64,000 bases of DNA from Hyphomicrobium sp. CS1GBMeth3 (GTDB lineage Bacteria; Pseudomonadota; Alphaproteobacteria; Rhizobiales; Hyphomicrobiaceae): NCBI RefSeq assembly GCF_900117455.1, contig NZ_FPHO01000002.1:1456002-1520001 (forward strand), given 5' to 3'. The notes under the pieces were generated by a model. The model was not told the origin of the DNA. It did not search any database and saw only the letters and a program-made list of their open reading frames with translations. The translations under genes and the position numbers were made by a program. Position 1 is the stretch's first letter; every line of letters begins with the position of its first letter. Below, piece by piece: positions 18,633 to 28,790 of this stretch.

Positions 18633-21436
18633 GCGCGCACCCGGCTCACGCCACGCCATACTCCACTTCCCCCGTGGCGCGTCTCGAGTCGGTGAGCCTG
18701 TCCTATGGCAAGGTCCGTGCCCTCGAGGACATCACGCTTGATCTGCCGGCAGGCTGCATGGTCGGCCTGATCGGCCCCGATGGCGTCGGCAAATCGAGCC
18801 TGCTCGCGCTTGTTGCCGGCGCACGCGAGATCCAGGACGGGCGCGTGCACGTGCTCGGCGGCGACATGGCCGACGCCCGCCATCGCGATACCGCCTGCCC
18901 CCGCATCGCCTACATGCCGCAGGGGCTCGGCAAGAATCTCTATCCGACGCTCTCCGTGTTCGAGAATGTCGACTTCTTCGGCCGGCTGTTCGGGCATGAC
19001 CGTGAGGAGCGCCACCGGCGCATCGGCGAGCTTCTGGAAAGCACCGGCCTGGCCGCGTTTTCAGACCGGCCGGCTAACAAGCTCTCGGGCGGCATGAAGC
19101 AAAAGCTCGGCCTCTGCTGCGCGCTGATCCACGATCCGGATCTTTTGATCCTCGACGAGCCGACAACGGGCGTCGACCCGCTGTCGCGGCGGCAGTTCTG
19201 GGAGCTGATCGACGATATCCGCCACGCCCGCGACGGCATGAGCGTCGTCGTCGCCACGGCCTATATGGAGGAGGCCGCCCGCTTCGACTGGCTGGTGGCC
19301 ATGGACGCGGGCCGCATTCTCGCCACCGGCACGCCCGACGACCTGTTGGCGCGGACCGGCGCCGACAACCTCGACGCCGCATTCATCGCCCTCTTGCCCG
19401 AGGAGCGCCGCCGCGGACATCGCGAGGTGGTGATTCCGCCACGCCCACCGGACGGCGAGACCGACATTGCCATAGAGGCCGAGGGGCTCACCATGCGCTT
19501 CGGGAGCTTCACTGCCGTTGACAACGTGAGCTTCCGCATCCCAAAAGGCGAGATCTTCGGTTTCCTCGGCTCCAACGGCTGCGGCAAGACCACGACCATG
19601 AAGATGCTGACCGGGCTCTTGCCCGCCAGCGCCGGCATCGCCCGCCTGTTTGGCCGCGAAGTCGATCCTCGCGACATCGAGATCCGCCGCCGCGTCGGCT
19701 ACATGTCCCAGGCGTTCTCGCTCTACACGGAGCTGACCGTGCGCCAGAACCTGGACTTGCACGCGCGCCTGTTCGGCATGGACCCAGACGTCATCCCAGG
19801 TCGGATCGCCGAGATGTCTGAGCGTTTCAGCCTCCAGGACGTCATGGACGCACTGCCCGACGCCCTGCCGCTCGGCATCCGCCAGCGCCTGTCGCTGGCC
19901 GTGGCCATGATCCATGCCCCCGACATCCTGATCCTCGACGAGCCGACCTCCGGTGTCGATCCTGTTGCGCGCGACGGCTTTTGGCAGATCCTATCCGATC
20001 TCTCGCGCAAGGACGGCGTGACGATTTTCGTCTCCACGCACTTCATGAACGAGGCCGAACTCTGCGATCGCATCTCGCTGATGCATGCAGGCAAGGTGCT
20101 GATCAGCGACACGCCGGACGCGATCAAGAAGACGCGCGGCGCGGCGACGCTCGAGGAGGCCTTCATCGCCTATCTTGAGGATGCCATCGGCGAAGCGCAG
20201 GACGGTGGTCAGAAGAAGCTGGCTGTGCCCGCCGCCATCGTTGAGCCTGCCGGAGCACCTCCCCTCTCCTCCGCCCAGCCTCCCTTGGACGCCCGCAAGA
20301 GCCGGGCCTTTTTCGACCGCCGCCGCATGTTCGCCTATACGCAGCGCGAAGCGCTGGAGCTCAGGCGCGATCCCATCCGCGGCACGCTAGCGACGCTCGG
20401 CACCGTCATCCTGATGTTCGTCATCGGCTACGGCGTCAACATGGACGTCGAGAACTTGTCCTTCGCCGTACTCGACCGTGACGACACGACGCTCTCACGC
20501 GACTACGCGCTGCAGCTCTCGGGCTCGCGCTATTTCACCGAGAAGCCGCCGATCACCGACTACGCCGATCTCGACCGACGCATGCGCAACGGCGAGCTAA
20601 GCCTTGCCATCGAGATCCCGCCGGGATTCGCCCGCGACGTCGCGCGTGGCCGCACGGTCGAGATTGGCGCTTGGATCGATGGCGCCATGCCGACGCGCGC
20701 CGAGACAGTACGCGGCTACGTGCAGGGTATGCACGCTACCTGGCTGACGCAGAAGTCGCGCGAACTCTACGGAGATCGGGCAACCGTGGGCGAATTCCAA
20801 CTCGCGCTGCGCTATCGCTACAATCCGGACGTGCAGAGCCTCGTTGCCATGGTCCCGGCGGTGATCCCGATGCTCTTGATCATGATCCCGGCCATGCTGA
20901 CCGTGCTGAGCGTGGTGCGTGAGAAGGAACTCGGCTCCATCATCAACTTTTACGTGACGCCGGTCACGCGGCTCGAGTTCCTTCTCGGCAAGCAGATCCC
21001 CTACATCGGGCTTGGTCTCTTGAACTTCTTCCTGCTCGCGGCGTTTGCCGTGTTCATCTTTCGCGTGCCGCTCACTGGCAGTTTCCTGACGCTGACCGCT
21101 GCCGCCTTCGTCTACGTGATCGTGACGACGGGCTTCGGCCTTCTGATGTCGACGTTCATGAAGAGCCAGATTGCAGCCATCTTCGGCACGACGCTGCTAA
21201 CGCTGATACCCGCCGTGCAGTATTCCGGTATTACGGACCCCGTCTCCTCGCTCCAAGGCGCGGGCTACCTGATCGGCCAGATCTATCCCACGACGTATTT
21301 CGTGACCATCTCGCGCGGCACGTTCTCGAAAGCGCTCGAGTTCGGCGATCTTGCCGCCAGCTTCGTGCCCATGCTGCTCGCCATTCCGGTTCTGCTCGGC
21401 CTCAGTGCGGCGTTCCTCAAGAAACAGGCAGCCTGA
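18629..21436 (+). CDS. rbbA: RbbA-like double ATPase fused to an ABC-2 permease
   Basis: A protein of 935 residues with three modules. The first ATPase (about 15-240) has [22 protein letters not shown] and [15 protein letters not shown]. The second (about 285-515) has [11 protein letters not shown] and [15 protein letters not shown], but its signature is the degenerate [12 protein letters not shown]. An ABC-2 permease (about 570-935) follows, with a long extracytoplasmic loop after the first helix and a cluster of helices from [17 protein letters not shown] on. This architecture is that of RbbA/YhiH. E. coli RbbA is described as ribosome-associated, but the operon with HlyD and a second permease points to export. 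Confidence 0.87.
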   Translation: MSAHPAHATPYSTSPVARLESVSLSYGKVRALEDITLDLPAGCMVGLIGPDGVGKSSLLALVAGAREIQDGRVHVLGGDMADARHRDTACPRIAYMPQGLGKNLYPTLSVFENVDFFGRLFGHDREERHRRIGELLESTGLAAFSDRPANKLSGGMKQKLGLCCALIHDPDLLILDEPTTGVDPLSRRQFWELIDDIRHARDGMSVVVATAYMEEAARFDWLVAMDAGRILATGTPDDLLARTGADNLDAAFIALLPEERRRGHREVVIPPRPPDGETDIAIEAEGLTMRFGSFTAVDNVSFRIPKGEIFGFLGSNGCGKTTTMKMLTGLLPASAGIARLFGREVDPRDIEIRRRVGYMSQAFSLYTELTVRQNLDLHARLFGMDPDVIPGRIAEMSERFSLQDVMDALPDALPLGIRQRLSLAVAMIHAPDILILDEPTSGVDPVARDGFWQILSDLSRKDGVTIFVSTHFMNEAELCDRISLMHAGKVLISDTPDAIKKTRGAATLEEAFIAYLEDAIGEAQDGGQKKLAVPAAIVEPAGAPPLSSAQPPLDARKSRAFFDRRRMFAYTQREALELRRDPIRGTLATLGTVILMFVIGYGVNMDVENLSFAVLDRDDTTLSRDYALQLSGSRYFTEKPPITDYADLDRRMRNGELSLAIEIPPGFARDVARGRTVEIGAWIDGAMPTRAETVRGYVQGMHATWLTQKSRELYGDRATVGEFQLALRYRYNPDVQSLVAMVPAVIPMLLIMIPAMLTVLSVVREKELGSIINFYVTPVTRLEFLLGKQIPYIGLGLLNFFLLAAFAVFIFRVPLTGSFLTLTAAAFVYVIVTTGFGLLMSTFMKSQIAAIFGTTLLTLIPAVQYSGITDPVSSLQGAGYLIGQIYPTTYFVTISRGTFSKALEFGDLAASFVPMLLAIPVLLGLSAAFLKKQAA

Positions 21437-21438
21437 CC

Positions 21439-22551
21439 ATGCGGAAATCCAACGTCCTGGAGCTCGGCATCAAGGAGCTGCGCGGCCTGTCCCGCGACCC
21501 CATGCTGTTGATCCTGATCATCTACGCCTTCACACTCTCGATCTACACCGCCTCGCGGGCCATGCCGGAGACATTGAACCGGGCCGCCATCGCCATTGTC
21601 GATGAGGATCGCTCGCCGGCTTCTCTGCGCATCGTCTCGGCGTTCTACCCGCCCTACTTCCTTCAGCCCGAGCTCATCTCGCAGCACGAGATGGACACGC
21701 GCATGGATGCTGGCCTCGACACGTTCGCGCTCGACATCCCGCCGAATTTTCAGCGCGACCTGCTGGCCGGTCGCTCGCCGACGATCCAGCTCAACATCGA
21801 CGCCACCCGCATGACACAGGCCTTCACCGGCGGCGGCTATGTACAGACAATTGTCTCGAGCGAAGTCAGCGAATTTTTAAACCGCTATCGGGCGGAGACC
21901 ATCGCCCCCGTCGATCTCACGCTGCGCGCACGCTTCAACCAGGAGCTCAACAAGAGTTGGTTCGGCGCCATCACCAACGTCATCCAGTCCATTACCATGC
22001 TCTCGATCGTGCTGACGGGCGCCGCACTCATCCGAGAGCGCGAGCACGGCACCATCGAGCATCTCCTCGTGATGCCGGTGACCCCCGTCGAGATCATGCT
22101 GAGCAAGATCTGGTCGATGGGCATCGTCGTGCTGGCCGCCGGCTCGTTCTCCCTCATCTTCATCGTTCAGGGTCTGCTCGCCGTGCCGATCGAGGGTTCG
22201 GTCTCGTTGTTCCTCACCGGGGCGGTCCTGCACATCTTTGCAACCACGTGCATGGGCATCTTCCTGGCGACGGTCGCGGGGTCCATGCCGCAGTTCGGCC
22301 TTCTCCTGATGCTCGTGCTGCTGCCGCTACAGATCCTTTCCGGTGCCGTCACACCACGCGAGAGCATGCCGGAGGTCATCCAGTATCTGATGCTGGCCGC
22401 ACCCAATACGCACTTCGTTATTCTCGCTCAGTCGGTCCTTTTCCGTGGCGCCGGCCTTAGCGTGGTCTGGCCGCAGTTCCTGGCGCTGTTCGTGATCGGC
22501 GCCGCGTTATTTCTCTTCTCGCTGCGGCAGTTCAGGCGCTTCCTGCGTTAG
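21439..22551 (+). CDS. ABC-2 type permease (YhhJ-like)
   Basis: A protein of 370 residues with an N-terminal helix (MLLILIIYAFTLSIYTAS), a large periplasmic domain (about 45-170) and five more helices. The cytoplasmic motif IREREHGTIEHLLVMPVTPVEIMLSKIW is typical of ABC-2 permeases (DrrB/YadH type). It begins 2 bases after the RbbA-like gene and completes a YhiI-RbbA-YhhJ-type exporter, probably as the partner of the fused permease. The cargo is unknown. Confidence 0.88.
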   Translation: MRKSNVLELGIKELRGLSRDPMLLILIIYAFTLSIYTASRAMPETLNRAAIAIVDEDRSPASLRIVSAFYPPYFLQPELISQHEMDTRMDAGLDTFALDIPPNFQRDLLAGRSPTIQLNIDATRMTQAFTGGGYVQTIVSSEVSEFLNRYRAETIAPVDLTLRARFNQELNKSWFGAITNVIQSITMLSIVLTGAALIREREHGTIEHLLVMPVTPVEIMLSKIWSMGIVVLAAGSFSLIFIVQGLLAVPIEGSVSLFLTGAVLHIFATTCMGIFLATVAGSMPQFGLLLMLVLLPLQILSGAVTPRESMPEVIQYLMLAAPNTHFVILAQSVLFRGAGLSVVWPQFLALFVIGAALFLFSLRQFRRFLR

Positions 22552-23521
22552 AGAATTCGGGCGCCTCGGAGAAAGCGACGTCATTGGTCACGACCAGAGT
22601 ATCGAGAGGCTGATCTCGAATGCCGGGGAGTAGAGAACATCACAATCGCTCCGAAGATCACGAGCTTGAGATGCACTCGCGCTTGCCATGACTGATCACG
22701 CCGCAAGACATGCTTACGGGGCTCAAACGTGGGACAGAAGCGGGAATGGCCGGCCAGACGATCATCGATGATCGTCAGCATGCAGCGTCGGCGTGATGGG
22801 GTTCTGCGGGAGCGCTCTAGATGACACCGTCTACGAATACGACTGCCATCGACTGGAGACCGGACGGGTCGGAGAGGCGAACTACGTCTCTCACTACCCC
22901 ATTGGAACAGACGTTCCGGGTAGCCATGTAGCGGACGACTTCAACAGTGCCGAGTTATGCCGACATTCCGGCGGTGCGGCCGACGGTCAGAATTGCTGTC
23001 GAACACTAGGTTCGCTCTACGTGGGCAGACGTCGGCCGACAGAGGACTGGTGGAGGGGGCTTCCGCCCAGGACAATTGATTTTATTCTGTATTTTTTGTC
23101 TGCCCCACATTTTTGCCCACACTTGTTTTCGCTTTGGGCAGGCCAAGTGGAAGAAGGCCAATTAGGTTTGCGAGCGAGCTGGTAGTCCCCGCTCGCAACG
23201 CTTTCACTCCTTGGGCGAATATCTGACACTTCGGTTGCAGCACCCAGAAAATCCTCTTTCTCTACGCCGCTCTGCACAACGCGCATGCGCCCGGCGTCGC
23301 AGGTGCGCACCAGGCTGAACGCGGCCTCCAGGGCGCCGGTGGTCCAGGTCCCAAAAAATTTGCTTCCTTGGAGAGCAGCACCAGCGTTTCGACTTCATCG
23401 TCAGGAAGGCGTAGACGTAGACAACTATAGTTAAGGACGAGGCGCGGCGACGATGCTATAATCCGCCCGCTGTTCATTTGAGCTTGGAATTTATGCTTTT
23501 CGAATAAGAGGCGGTCGCTGT
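22552..23521. other. 970-base interval without a convincing gene; holds one copy of a dispersed repeat
   Basis: Several short open frames occur on both strands, but none has a ribosome site together with recognisable protein character. The stretch at 22970-23160 is locally AT-richer than the rest of the window. It carries a 42-base element at 23019-23060 repeated at 35191-35232. The promoter of the downstream caspase gene is presumably in the last 100 bases. Confidence 0.5.
23019..23060 (+). repeat. Dispersed 42-base repeat, copy A
   Basis: It begins ACGTGGGCAGACGTCGGCCG and runs through CTGGTGGAGGGGG. Copy B at 35191-35232 in the same orientation differs at only a few positions and single-base indels. 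Both lie in gene-free intervals. I see no inverted ends or transposase. Confidence 0.65.
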
Positions 23522-26500
23522 ATGTGCCGTGTCTCTTGCTTATTGGCACTTGCGTTCGGGGTATTTGCATTGGCGCCGCCCGCAGAGGCGGCGAAGCGGG
23601 TGGCGCTCGTCATCGGTAATGCCAGCTATACCAACACGGCCGCGCTCGCCAACCCGAAGAACGACGCAACCGATTTCGGGGCTGCCATAAAATCTTTCGG
23701 CTTTGAGGTGATCGAAGGTCTCGATCTCGACAAAGCCGGCATGGACCGCAAACTGCGCGAATTTGCGGACGCGCTCGAAGACGCTTCCGTCGCCGTCCTG
23801 TTCTATGCGGGGCATGGATTGCAGGTGGACGGCATCAACTATCTTGTGCCTGTCGACGCAATGCTTTCCAAGAAGGCGGCTCTCGAGTTCGAGATGGTTC
23901 GTTTGGACAGTATCCAGCGGCACATGGAATCCGAGGAACGCACGAGCATCCTCTTTTTCGACGCCTGCCGCGACAACCCGCTGGCGCGGAACCTCGCCTC
24001 GAGCATGGGGACGCGATCCGTGAGAGAAGGAGCGGGCCTTGCTCAACAGGAGGCGGGCGCGGGCACTCTGATCAGCTACTCGACGGCACCCGGTCGGACT
24101 GCGCTCGATGGTTCCGGGCGAAATTCGCCCTTCACCGGAGCACTCGTCAAGCAGATGCTGAGCAGCAAGGACCATCTCGCCGAGATGCTCTACGAGGTTC
24201 GCAACTCGGTGATGAAGTCGACCAACGGCAGCCAGGTGCCTTGGGACGTGTCCGCTCTCACTCGACGCTTCTATTTCAAAGAGCCGGCGCAGCCGCCGAT
24301 GGTCGCGGCATTGCCTCCGGATGTCGGTATGCCGGCGCTCCCCAGTGCACCGGCGGCAACGGATGCTGCGCTGCCGAGAAAGTCGACCGATCCGGACTTT
24401 CCTCCGCTTGAACCCCTCGTTCCGCTGGCGCCAGGGATCATCGATAACGGTGACATGGCGGTTTCCGGGTTTTCGGGCACAAAGCTCGCCATGGATCGCT
24501 TGAAGCCCGGCGTTTATCCGATCGACACGACGGTAATCGACCCCGATGGCGCCTCAGTACGTGTGTTCAACACAGCGATGCTGCAGCCGAAGGATGCCGC
24601 GGTCTTGAAACCCGCGATCAAACTCGAGGTCAAGGCGGGGGACATCGGTCAGGTCTTTAGTCTCGCATACGGCACGCCGGAAACGGCGGGGGACAGGCCG
24701 AACCTGTTTGCAGCAGCGACGTCTCGCTTCGGATTGCAGATCGTGGGCCCCGATGCGGACGCCGATGGTATGCCGGATCGGCTTAAGCAGGGCGCGCCGG
24801 GCGCTGTCTTCATGGAGGGACAGTTCGGCACGAAGCTCGGCGGCGGTCCCGGCGCAATCTGGAAGATCGATGGTGCGAGCGGGGTTCCTTCGCTCTTTGC
24901 CAATGTCATGCTCGATGACGTGCAAAACAGCGGTGCTGGGCTTGGCGGCCTTGCCTTCGATCCGCAGAGCCGCAATCTTTATGTTTCCGATCTCGACACC
25001 GGTATGATCCATAGATTCGATCCGGCCGGCACGGAGCTTGGCCGTTTCGATCACGGGGTCGACGGCCGCAAGGCCTTGCAACTTCCGCCGATACCGGACG
25101 ACGGGCAGCGCCTCGACATTTCGATGCCGCGATTCAAGCCCGAGGAACCTGCCACTTGGGGCCTTACGCCCCTCGCACGTCAGGTCCACGGACTAGCGAT
25201 ATTCGGTAGGCGCCTCTACTACGCGGTCGGCGAAGGGGCCGAAATCTGGTCCGTTGGCCTCGATACGACGGGGGGCTTCGCCTCCGGTGCGCGCCGGGAG
25301 ATCCGCCTTGCCGACGTCAAGAGCGCGGAAGCGGCCACCGCCCTGCCTGTAACCGATATTCTCTTCGATTCCGGGGGGCGCATGACGGTCGCGCAACGCG
25401 GCCGTCTCCGCAATCCGTTCGACTATGCGCAGTTCGCCGAACCCGATCGCGCGCGCGTGCTTCGTTACCTACCGGCGAAATCAGGAACGGACGGTTGGGC
25501 GCCCGAGCCGGAAGAGTATGCGGTCGGCTTCGGCGGCGATTATCGGCAGGCCACGGGCGGCATCAGCCTGGCGTTCGGGCGCAAGGAGGATGGATCGATC
25601 GATCTGTCGAAATGCGAGGTTAACCTCGTCGCCACCGGCGATGCGCTGCGCGACAATCCGAGCTTTGCACCGCGGCTAAGAGCCGGCGGTCCGTCCATCG
25701 TGCACGGCCTACAGATCGTTCCGGCTGGTCGCTTGCGCCCCGCCAACGCCCCGCCTCTCGAAAGTCTCTTTGTTGACTTCGATGGAGTTTACGAAGACGC
25801 TAGCCTGCGAGGGCAGGTTGGTGACGTCGAAGTTTTCCGCGATTGCACAGGCACGTATTTTCCGCCTATCGTCGCGGGAATGTCGCCAGACCAGACCGAC
25901 AAGCCTCCCGGGGCGCTAGCGGATCTGGCGCCGCCGAGCGAGAGCCTCGAGGGCACGGGTGGTGCGCTGAGCCCCGCGACCGTCGTTTCCCCTTCCGGCA
26001 TCAGAATTGATAAAAAGCCGGCAGGAGCCGATTGCACGGACGAACGCGGCTGCACGTTCGAGATTGCCGTCACCAACACCCTCTCCACTCCCATCAACGG
26101 ACCGATCGTCATCGATGAAATCGTTACGGTCGGGAACGCGGATCTTTCCCACGCCGTGATGACCAGCGACAACGAGCCGACGTGGATCTGCACTCGCGCG
26201 CCGCCGTTCTTCTGCACGCATCCGGAACCCATCTTGCCGGGCGTTCGCGTGTCCCTTACGGTCCACGTCAAACTGCCCGCCGCTGGAGAGGCACGCGAGC
26301 TTACGAACTGTGCCTCCCTCCATACGCCGCCCGACAACAGGCAGCCACCGACGACGGCGACCATCGGTGGCCTGTCGTTGAAGCCGACCATGCAGCAAGC
26401 CGTCTGCTCGGAATCGGGCGGATGTGCGCTCAATGTGGCGCTGACCAATACGACGGGTAAGCCATTCCGTGGTCCGGCGACGGTGATCGCACTGATTTCC

Positions 26501-27766
26501 GGCCATCGCGGCAAGATCGCAGCCGGGCTCGACAACAACGCCACGCTCGAGCAACTTCCCACGGCGCCCTGGACCTGCACCCGCGTCGGGTTGCCTTGGC
26601 GCTGCGTGAACAACACCCTGGCGCTTGCTCCCGGAACCTCGACAGAGCTCAAGCTTATGTTCAAGCCCGGCACGCTTGGACCTGAGGATCGCTTCCTTGG
26701 CACGAGCACGGCGCTCGAATTGCCCAACGGCAACGTCTCCGCGACTTCGGACTTCGTGCCGGCGAGCTTTCTGCTGCAGCGGTCCGATGCAAGGGCCTTC
26801 GAGATACAGCGGAGCCGGTCCGTCGGCAGCAAGAACGGACAGGCGTGCGGAACGATTATGCTTGGACCACAGGTATCGCGCCTACCGGACGCGCCGCGCG
26901 ACCCTTTCAGTCTGCGTGTCATCAAGTCGGGCGTTGGCACGTGCGCGCGCGGGGGCACGTGCGAGTTCAGGCTGACCCTGCTTAACGATGGAACCGTCGA
27001 TCATAACGCGCCGGTGACGTTCACCGACGCGATGAGTGACGAGGTGCCGAGCATGGCCATTGTCTCCATCAATCCACCCCTGCCGTGCGCGGAGCAGCCT
27101 CAAAGCATTCCTTTCACCTGCACGACTCCTGGGCGCTATCCCCTCGCGACCGGCCGGCACGAGAATTTCACCATTGTCACGCGTTTGCCCACCGCGGGTT
27201 TGCCCGACACCCTCAAGAACTGCATGGCGATCACGAAGCCTTGGAATGCCGCGCCGGAGTTCGCGTCGTTATCCAAACCGCCTGTGGACGCGGAGTCCGG
27301 GAGCTACGAATGCCACGAGGTTGCAGTCGGTCCGGAAGCACTGTCGTGTTTCGGTGGCATGGTGTTGACGGCAGGCGACCTTTGCCAATGCCCAGAGGGA
27401 ACGGCGTGGAACGGGCGCACCTGCGCGGCTGCACCAACGGCCCACTGTCCCGATGGATGGACCGGAACGTATCCATATTGCTGCCAAGCGGGGCAGGAGT
27501 ACCGCGACGGCGCTTGCAAGGAGGCGGTGGCAATGCCGGACGTTTGTCCGCCTGATAGGCCCAACGGCGACTATCCGAATTGCTGTCCGGCGCGCACCTA
27601 CTACAGCAACGGATCGTGCAGATACCGCAAGACTACCGAAAGCAAGCCAAAGCCGACGAAGCGTCGCGAAACAACCACCACCAATCAGGGGCCGACCATC
27701 ATGCTCAATCCCTACAAGGATTGCTACGGCAAGCCGATTCCGATTTGGAAGAAGTGTAAGTACTGA
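23522..27766 (+). CDS. Giant secreted caspase-family (C14) protein with propeller-like and Cys-rich repeat regions
   Basis: A protein of 1414 residues. A signal peptide (MCRVSCLLALAFGVFALAPP) precedes a metacaspase-like p20 domain (about 25-250) with catalytic His98 in YAGHGLQ and Cys149 in FFDACRDNP. Residues about 330-800 have repeated NLYVSDLDTGMIHRFD-like strands suggestive of a beta-propeller. Then come three Cys-paired, DUF11-like beta-sandwich repeats (about 830-940, 940-1060, 1110-1220, each with ...VTNT or LLND). The last 170 residues are rich in CPDGWTG/CCQAG-type Cys clusters. ATG 23522 follows AGAGGCGG. It is probably periplasmic or surface-exposed. Caspase-like proteases cut after Arg/Lys in known bacterial cases; the substrate here is unknown. 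Confidence 0.85.
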   Translation: MCRVSCLLALAFGVFALAPPAEAAKRVALVIGNASYTNTAALANPKNDATDFGAAIKSFGFEVIEGLDLDKAGMDRKLREFADALEDASVAVLFYAGHGLQVDGINYLVPVDAMLSKKAALEFEMVRLDSIQRHMESEERTSILFFDACRDNPLARNLASSMGTRSVREGAGLAQQEAGAGTLISYSTAPGRTALDGSGRNSPFTGALVKQMLSSKDHLAEMLYEVRNSVMKSTNGSQVPWDVSALTRRFYFKEPAQPPMVAALPPDVGMPALPSAPAATDAALPRKSTDPDFPPLEPLVPLAPGIIDNGDMAVSGFSGTKLAMDRLKPGVYPIDTTVIDPDGASVRVFNTAMLQPKDAAVLKPAIKLEVKAGDIGQVFSLAYGTPETAGDRPNLFAAATSRFGLQIVGPDADADGMPDRLKQGAPGAVFMEGQFGTKLGGGPGAIWKIDGASGVPSLFANVMLDDVQNSGAGLGGLAFDPQSRNLYVSDLDTGMIHRFDPAGTELGRFDHGVDGRKALQLPPIPDDGQRLDISMPRFKPEEPATWGLTPLARQVHGLAIFGRRLYYAVGEGAEIWSVGLDTTGGFASGARREIRLADVKSAEAATALPVTDILFDSGGRMTVAQRGRLRNPFDYAQFAEPDRARVLRYLPAKSGTDGWAPEPEEYAVGFGGDYRQATGGISLAFGRKEDGSIDLSKCEVNLVATGDALRDNPSFAPRLRAGGPSIVHGLQIVPAGRLRPANAPPLESLFVDFDGVYEDASLRGQVGDVEVFRDCTGTYFPPIVAGMSPDQTDKPPGALADLAPPSESLEGTGGALSPATVVSPSGIRIDKKPAGADCTDERGCTFEIAVTNTLSTPINGPIVIDEIVTVGNADLSHAVMTSDNEPTWICTRAPPFFCTHPEPILPGVRVSLTVHVKLPAAGEARELTNCASLHTPPDNRQPPTTATIGGLSLKPTMQQAVCSESGGCALNVALTNTTGKPFRGPATVIALISGHRGKIAAGLDNNATLEQLPTAPWTCTRVGLPWRCVNNTLALAPGTSTELKLMFKPGTLGPEDRFLGTSTALELPNGNVSATSDFVPASFLLQRSDARAFEIQRSRSVGSKNGQACGTIMLGPQVSRLPDAPRDPFSLRVIKSGVGTCARGGTCEFRLTLLNDGTVDHNAPVTFTDAMSDEVPSMAIVSINPPLPCAEQPQSIPFTCTTPGRYPLATGRHENFTIVTRLPTAGLPDTLKNCMAITKPWNAAPEFASLSKPPVDAESGSYECHEVAVGPEALSCFGGMVLTAGDLCQCPEGTAWNGRTCAAAPTAHCPDGWTGTYPYCCQAGQEYRDGACKEAVAMPDVCPPDRPNGDYPNCCPARTYYSNGSCRYRKTTESKPKPTKRRETTTTNQGPTIMLNPYKDCYGKPIPIWKKCKY

Positions 27767-27853
27767 CGTCGATCGTTCACGTATGCTTTCGCATTGCGTA
27801 AACGACTGCAATCGGTGGGCAGGGTGTTCAGTCAGAATTGCAGGACATCACAT

Positions 27854-28444
27854 ATGAGTAAATTCGACATCGCGCGTCGTGCGCTTACCCCCGGGGCCGC
27901 TGCTCTCGTTTGTCTCGCGCTCGTTATTCCTCCTGCAGCCGCGGGCAAGAGAGGTGTCAGCGTCGGTGCAGGAGTGGCGGGTGCCGTTCTCCTCAACGAG
28001 CTTGCGAAAGGCACCGGCAAGCGGAAAGCGGCCAAGCCTCAACGATCGAAGAAAGGCATTGCGACCAAGCCAAAGAAGCAACGCCAACGCCCGAAGGAAA
28101 CGACGCCAGAGGTCACAGACGATGTTGCCGCCGTCAAAAAGGCTCCTGCGAATAGCTCTCCCCCCAAGAATGCATTGACCACCGGCGCAACGGCAAAGCC
28201 CGCCGCCGCGGTTGGCGGGGCAAGTATCATCTCACGGCCCGATGAAATAAAGGCCGCCCAACAACATCTCAGATTCATGGGCTACGACGTTCCGAACGAA
28301 AGCGGCACGGTGGACGTCAAGACAAAATCCGCCGTGATGCAGTTCCAGGATTCGATCGGGGTTCCGGTGACCGGTGATCTCACCTCTGAGCAACTGCGGG
28401 TGCTCTTCATGAAGGTCGCAGGGAAGAAAGAGGGCCCGCAATAG
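27854..28444 (+). CDS. Secreted peptidoglycan-binding (PG_binding_1) protein
   Basis: A protein of 196 residues: signal peptide (ALTPGAAALVCLALVIPPAAA), a Gly-rich segment (VSVGAGVAGAVLLNELAKG), a very basic Lys/Pro/Thr linker (about 50-115), and a C-terminal PG_binding_1 domain (about 135-190, IKAAQQHLRFMGYDVPNESG and then AVMQFQDSIGVPVTGDL). ATG 27854 follows AGGA by 8 bases. It lies 87 bases after the caspase gene on the same strand and shares its export, so a joint role at the cell wall is plausible but not shown. Confidence 0.78.
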   Translation: MSKFDIARRALTPGAAALVCLALVIPPAAAGKRGVSVGAGVAGAVLLNELAKGTGKRKAAKPQRSKKGIATKPKKQRQRPKETTPEVTDDVAAVKKAPANSSPPKNALTTGATAKPAAAVGGASIISRPDEIKAAQQHLRFMGYDVPNESGTVDVKTKSAVMQFQDSIGVPVTGDLTSEQLRVLFMKVAGKKEGPQ

Positions 28445-28582
28445 CCGGCAGCCTCAACCCGATGATGACTTGCAGTCATTGGCGACGACTAACGTCTCTC
28501 CGTGACCCCTCGCTGCCTTACGATCGCTACTGACTGCCCAGGCCGACAATGGCCGAGGCTATCGCCGTGAAGGACTTTACTG

Positions 28583-28765
28583 TCAGCTCACCGCCTGCGC
28601 GTCCAGGAATGTCGAGGCGCCGTTCAGACTCTCGGCGCGAGGCCGGTAGAGCCGCACGGTGTAATTCCAGCCTTTCACGATCGGCAGGCAGTTGGGCACC
28701 TGGCCGTCGGACCCACCGAATTGAATGGCGATCGCCTGGCTGAGAGCCCGGGGAACGATCTGAGC
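28583..28765 (-). pseudogene. C-terminal remnant of a DUF1254/DUF1214 protein
   Basis: A minus-strand frame ending at TGA 28583-28585 reads IAIQFGGSDGQVPNCLPIVK, then GWNYTVRLYRPRAESLNGAS. This is the conserved C-terminal pattern of DUF1254 proteins. Nothing upstream continues the gene, so only about 60 codons survive. An intact but different family member lies at 51379-52848. The rest of 28445-28790 holds nothing I can support. Confidence 0.6.
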
Positions 28766-28790
28766 ATTCTAAAACCTTCATAGGCGGCCG

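Noticed and set aside
22793..23185. A 130-codon plus-strand frame in the interval before the caspase gene
   Set aside because: There is no ribosome site or family pattern, it spans the dispersed repeat, and codon use differs from the neighbours.
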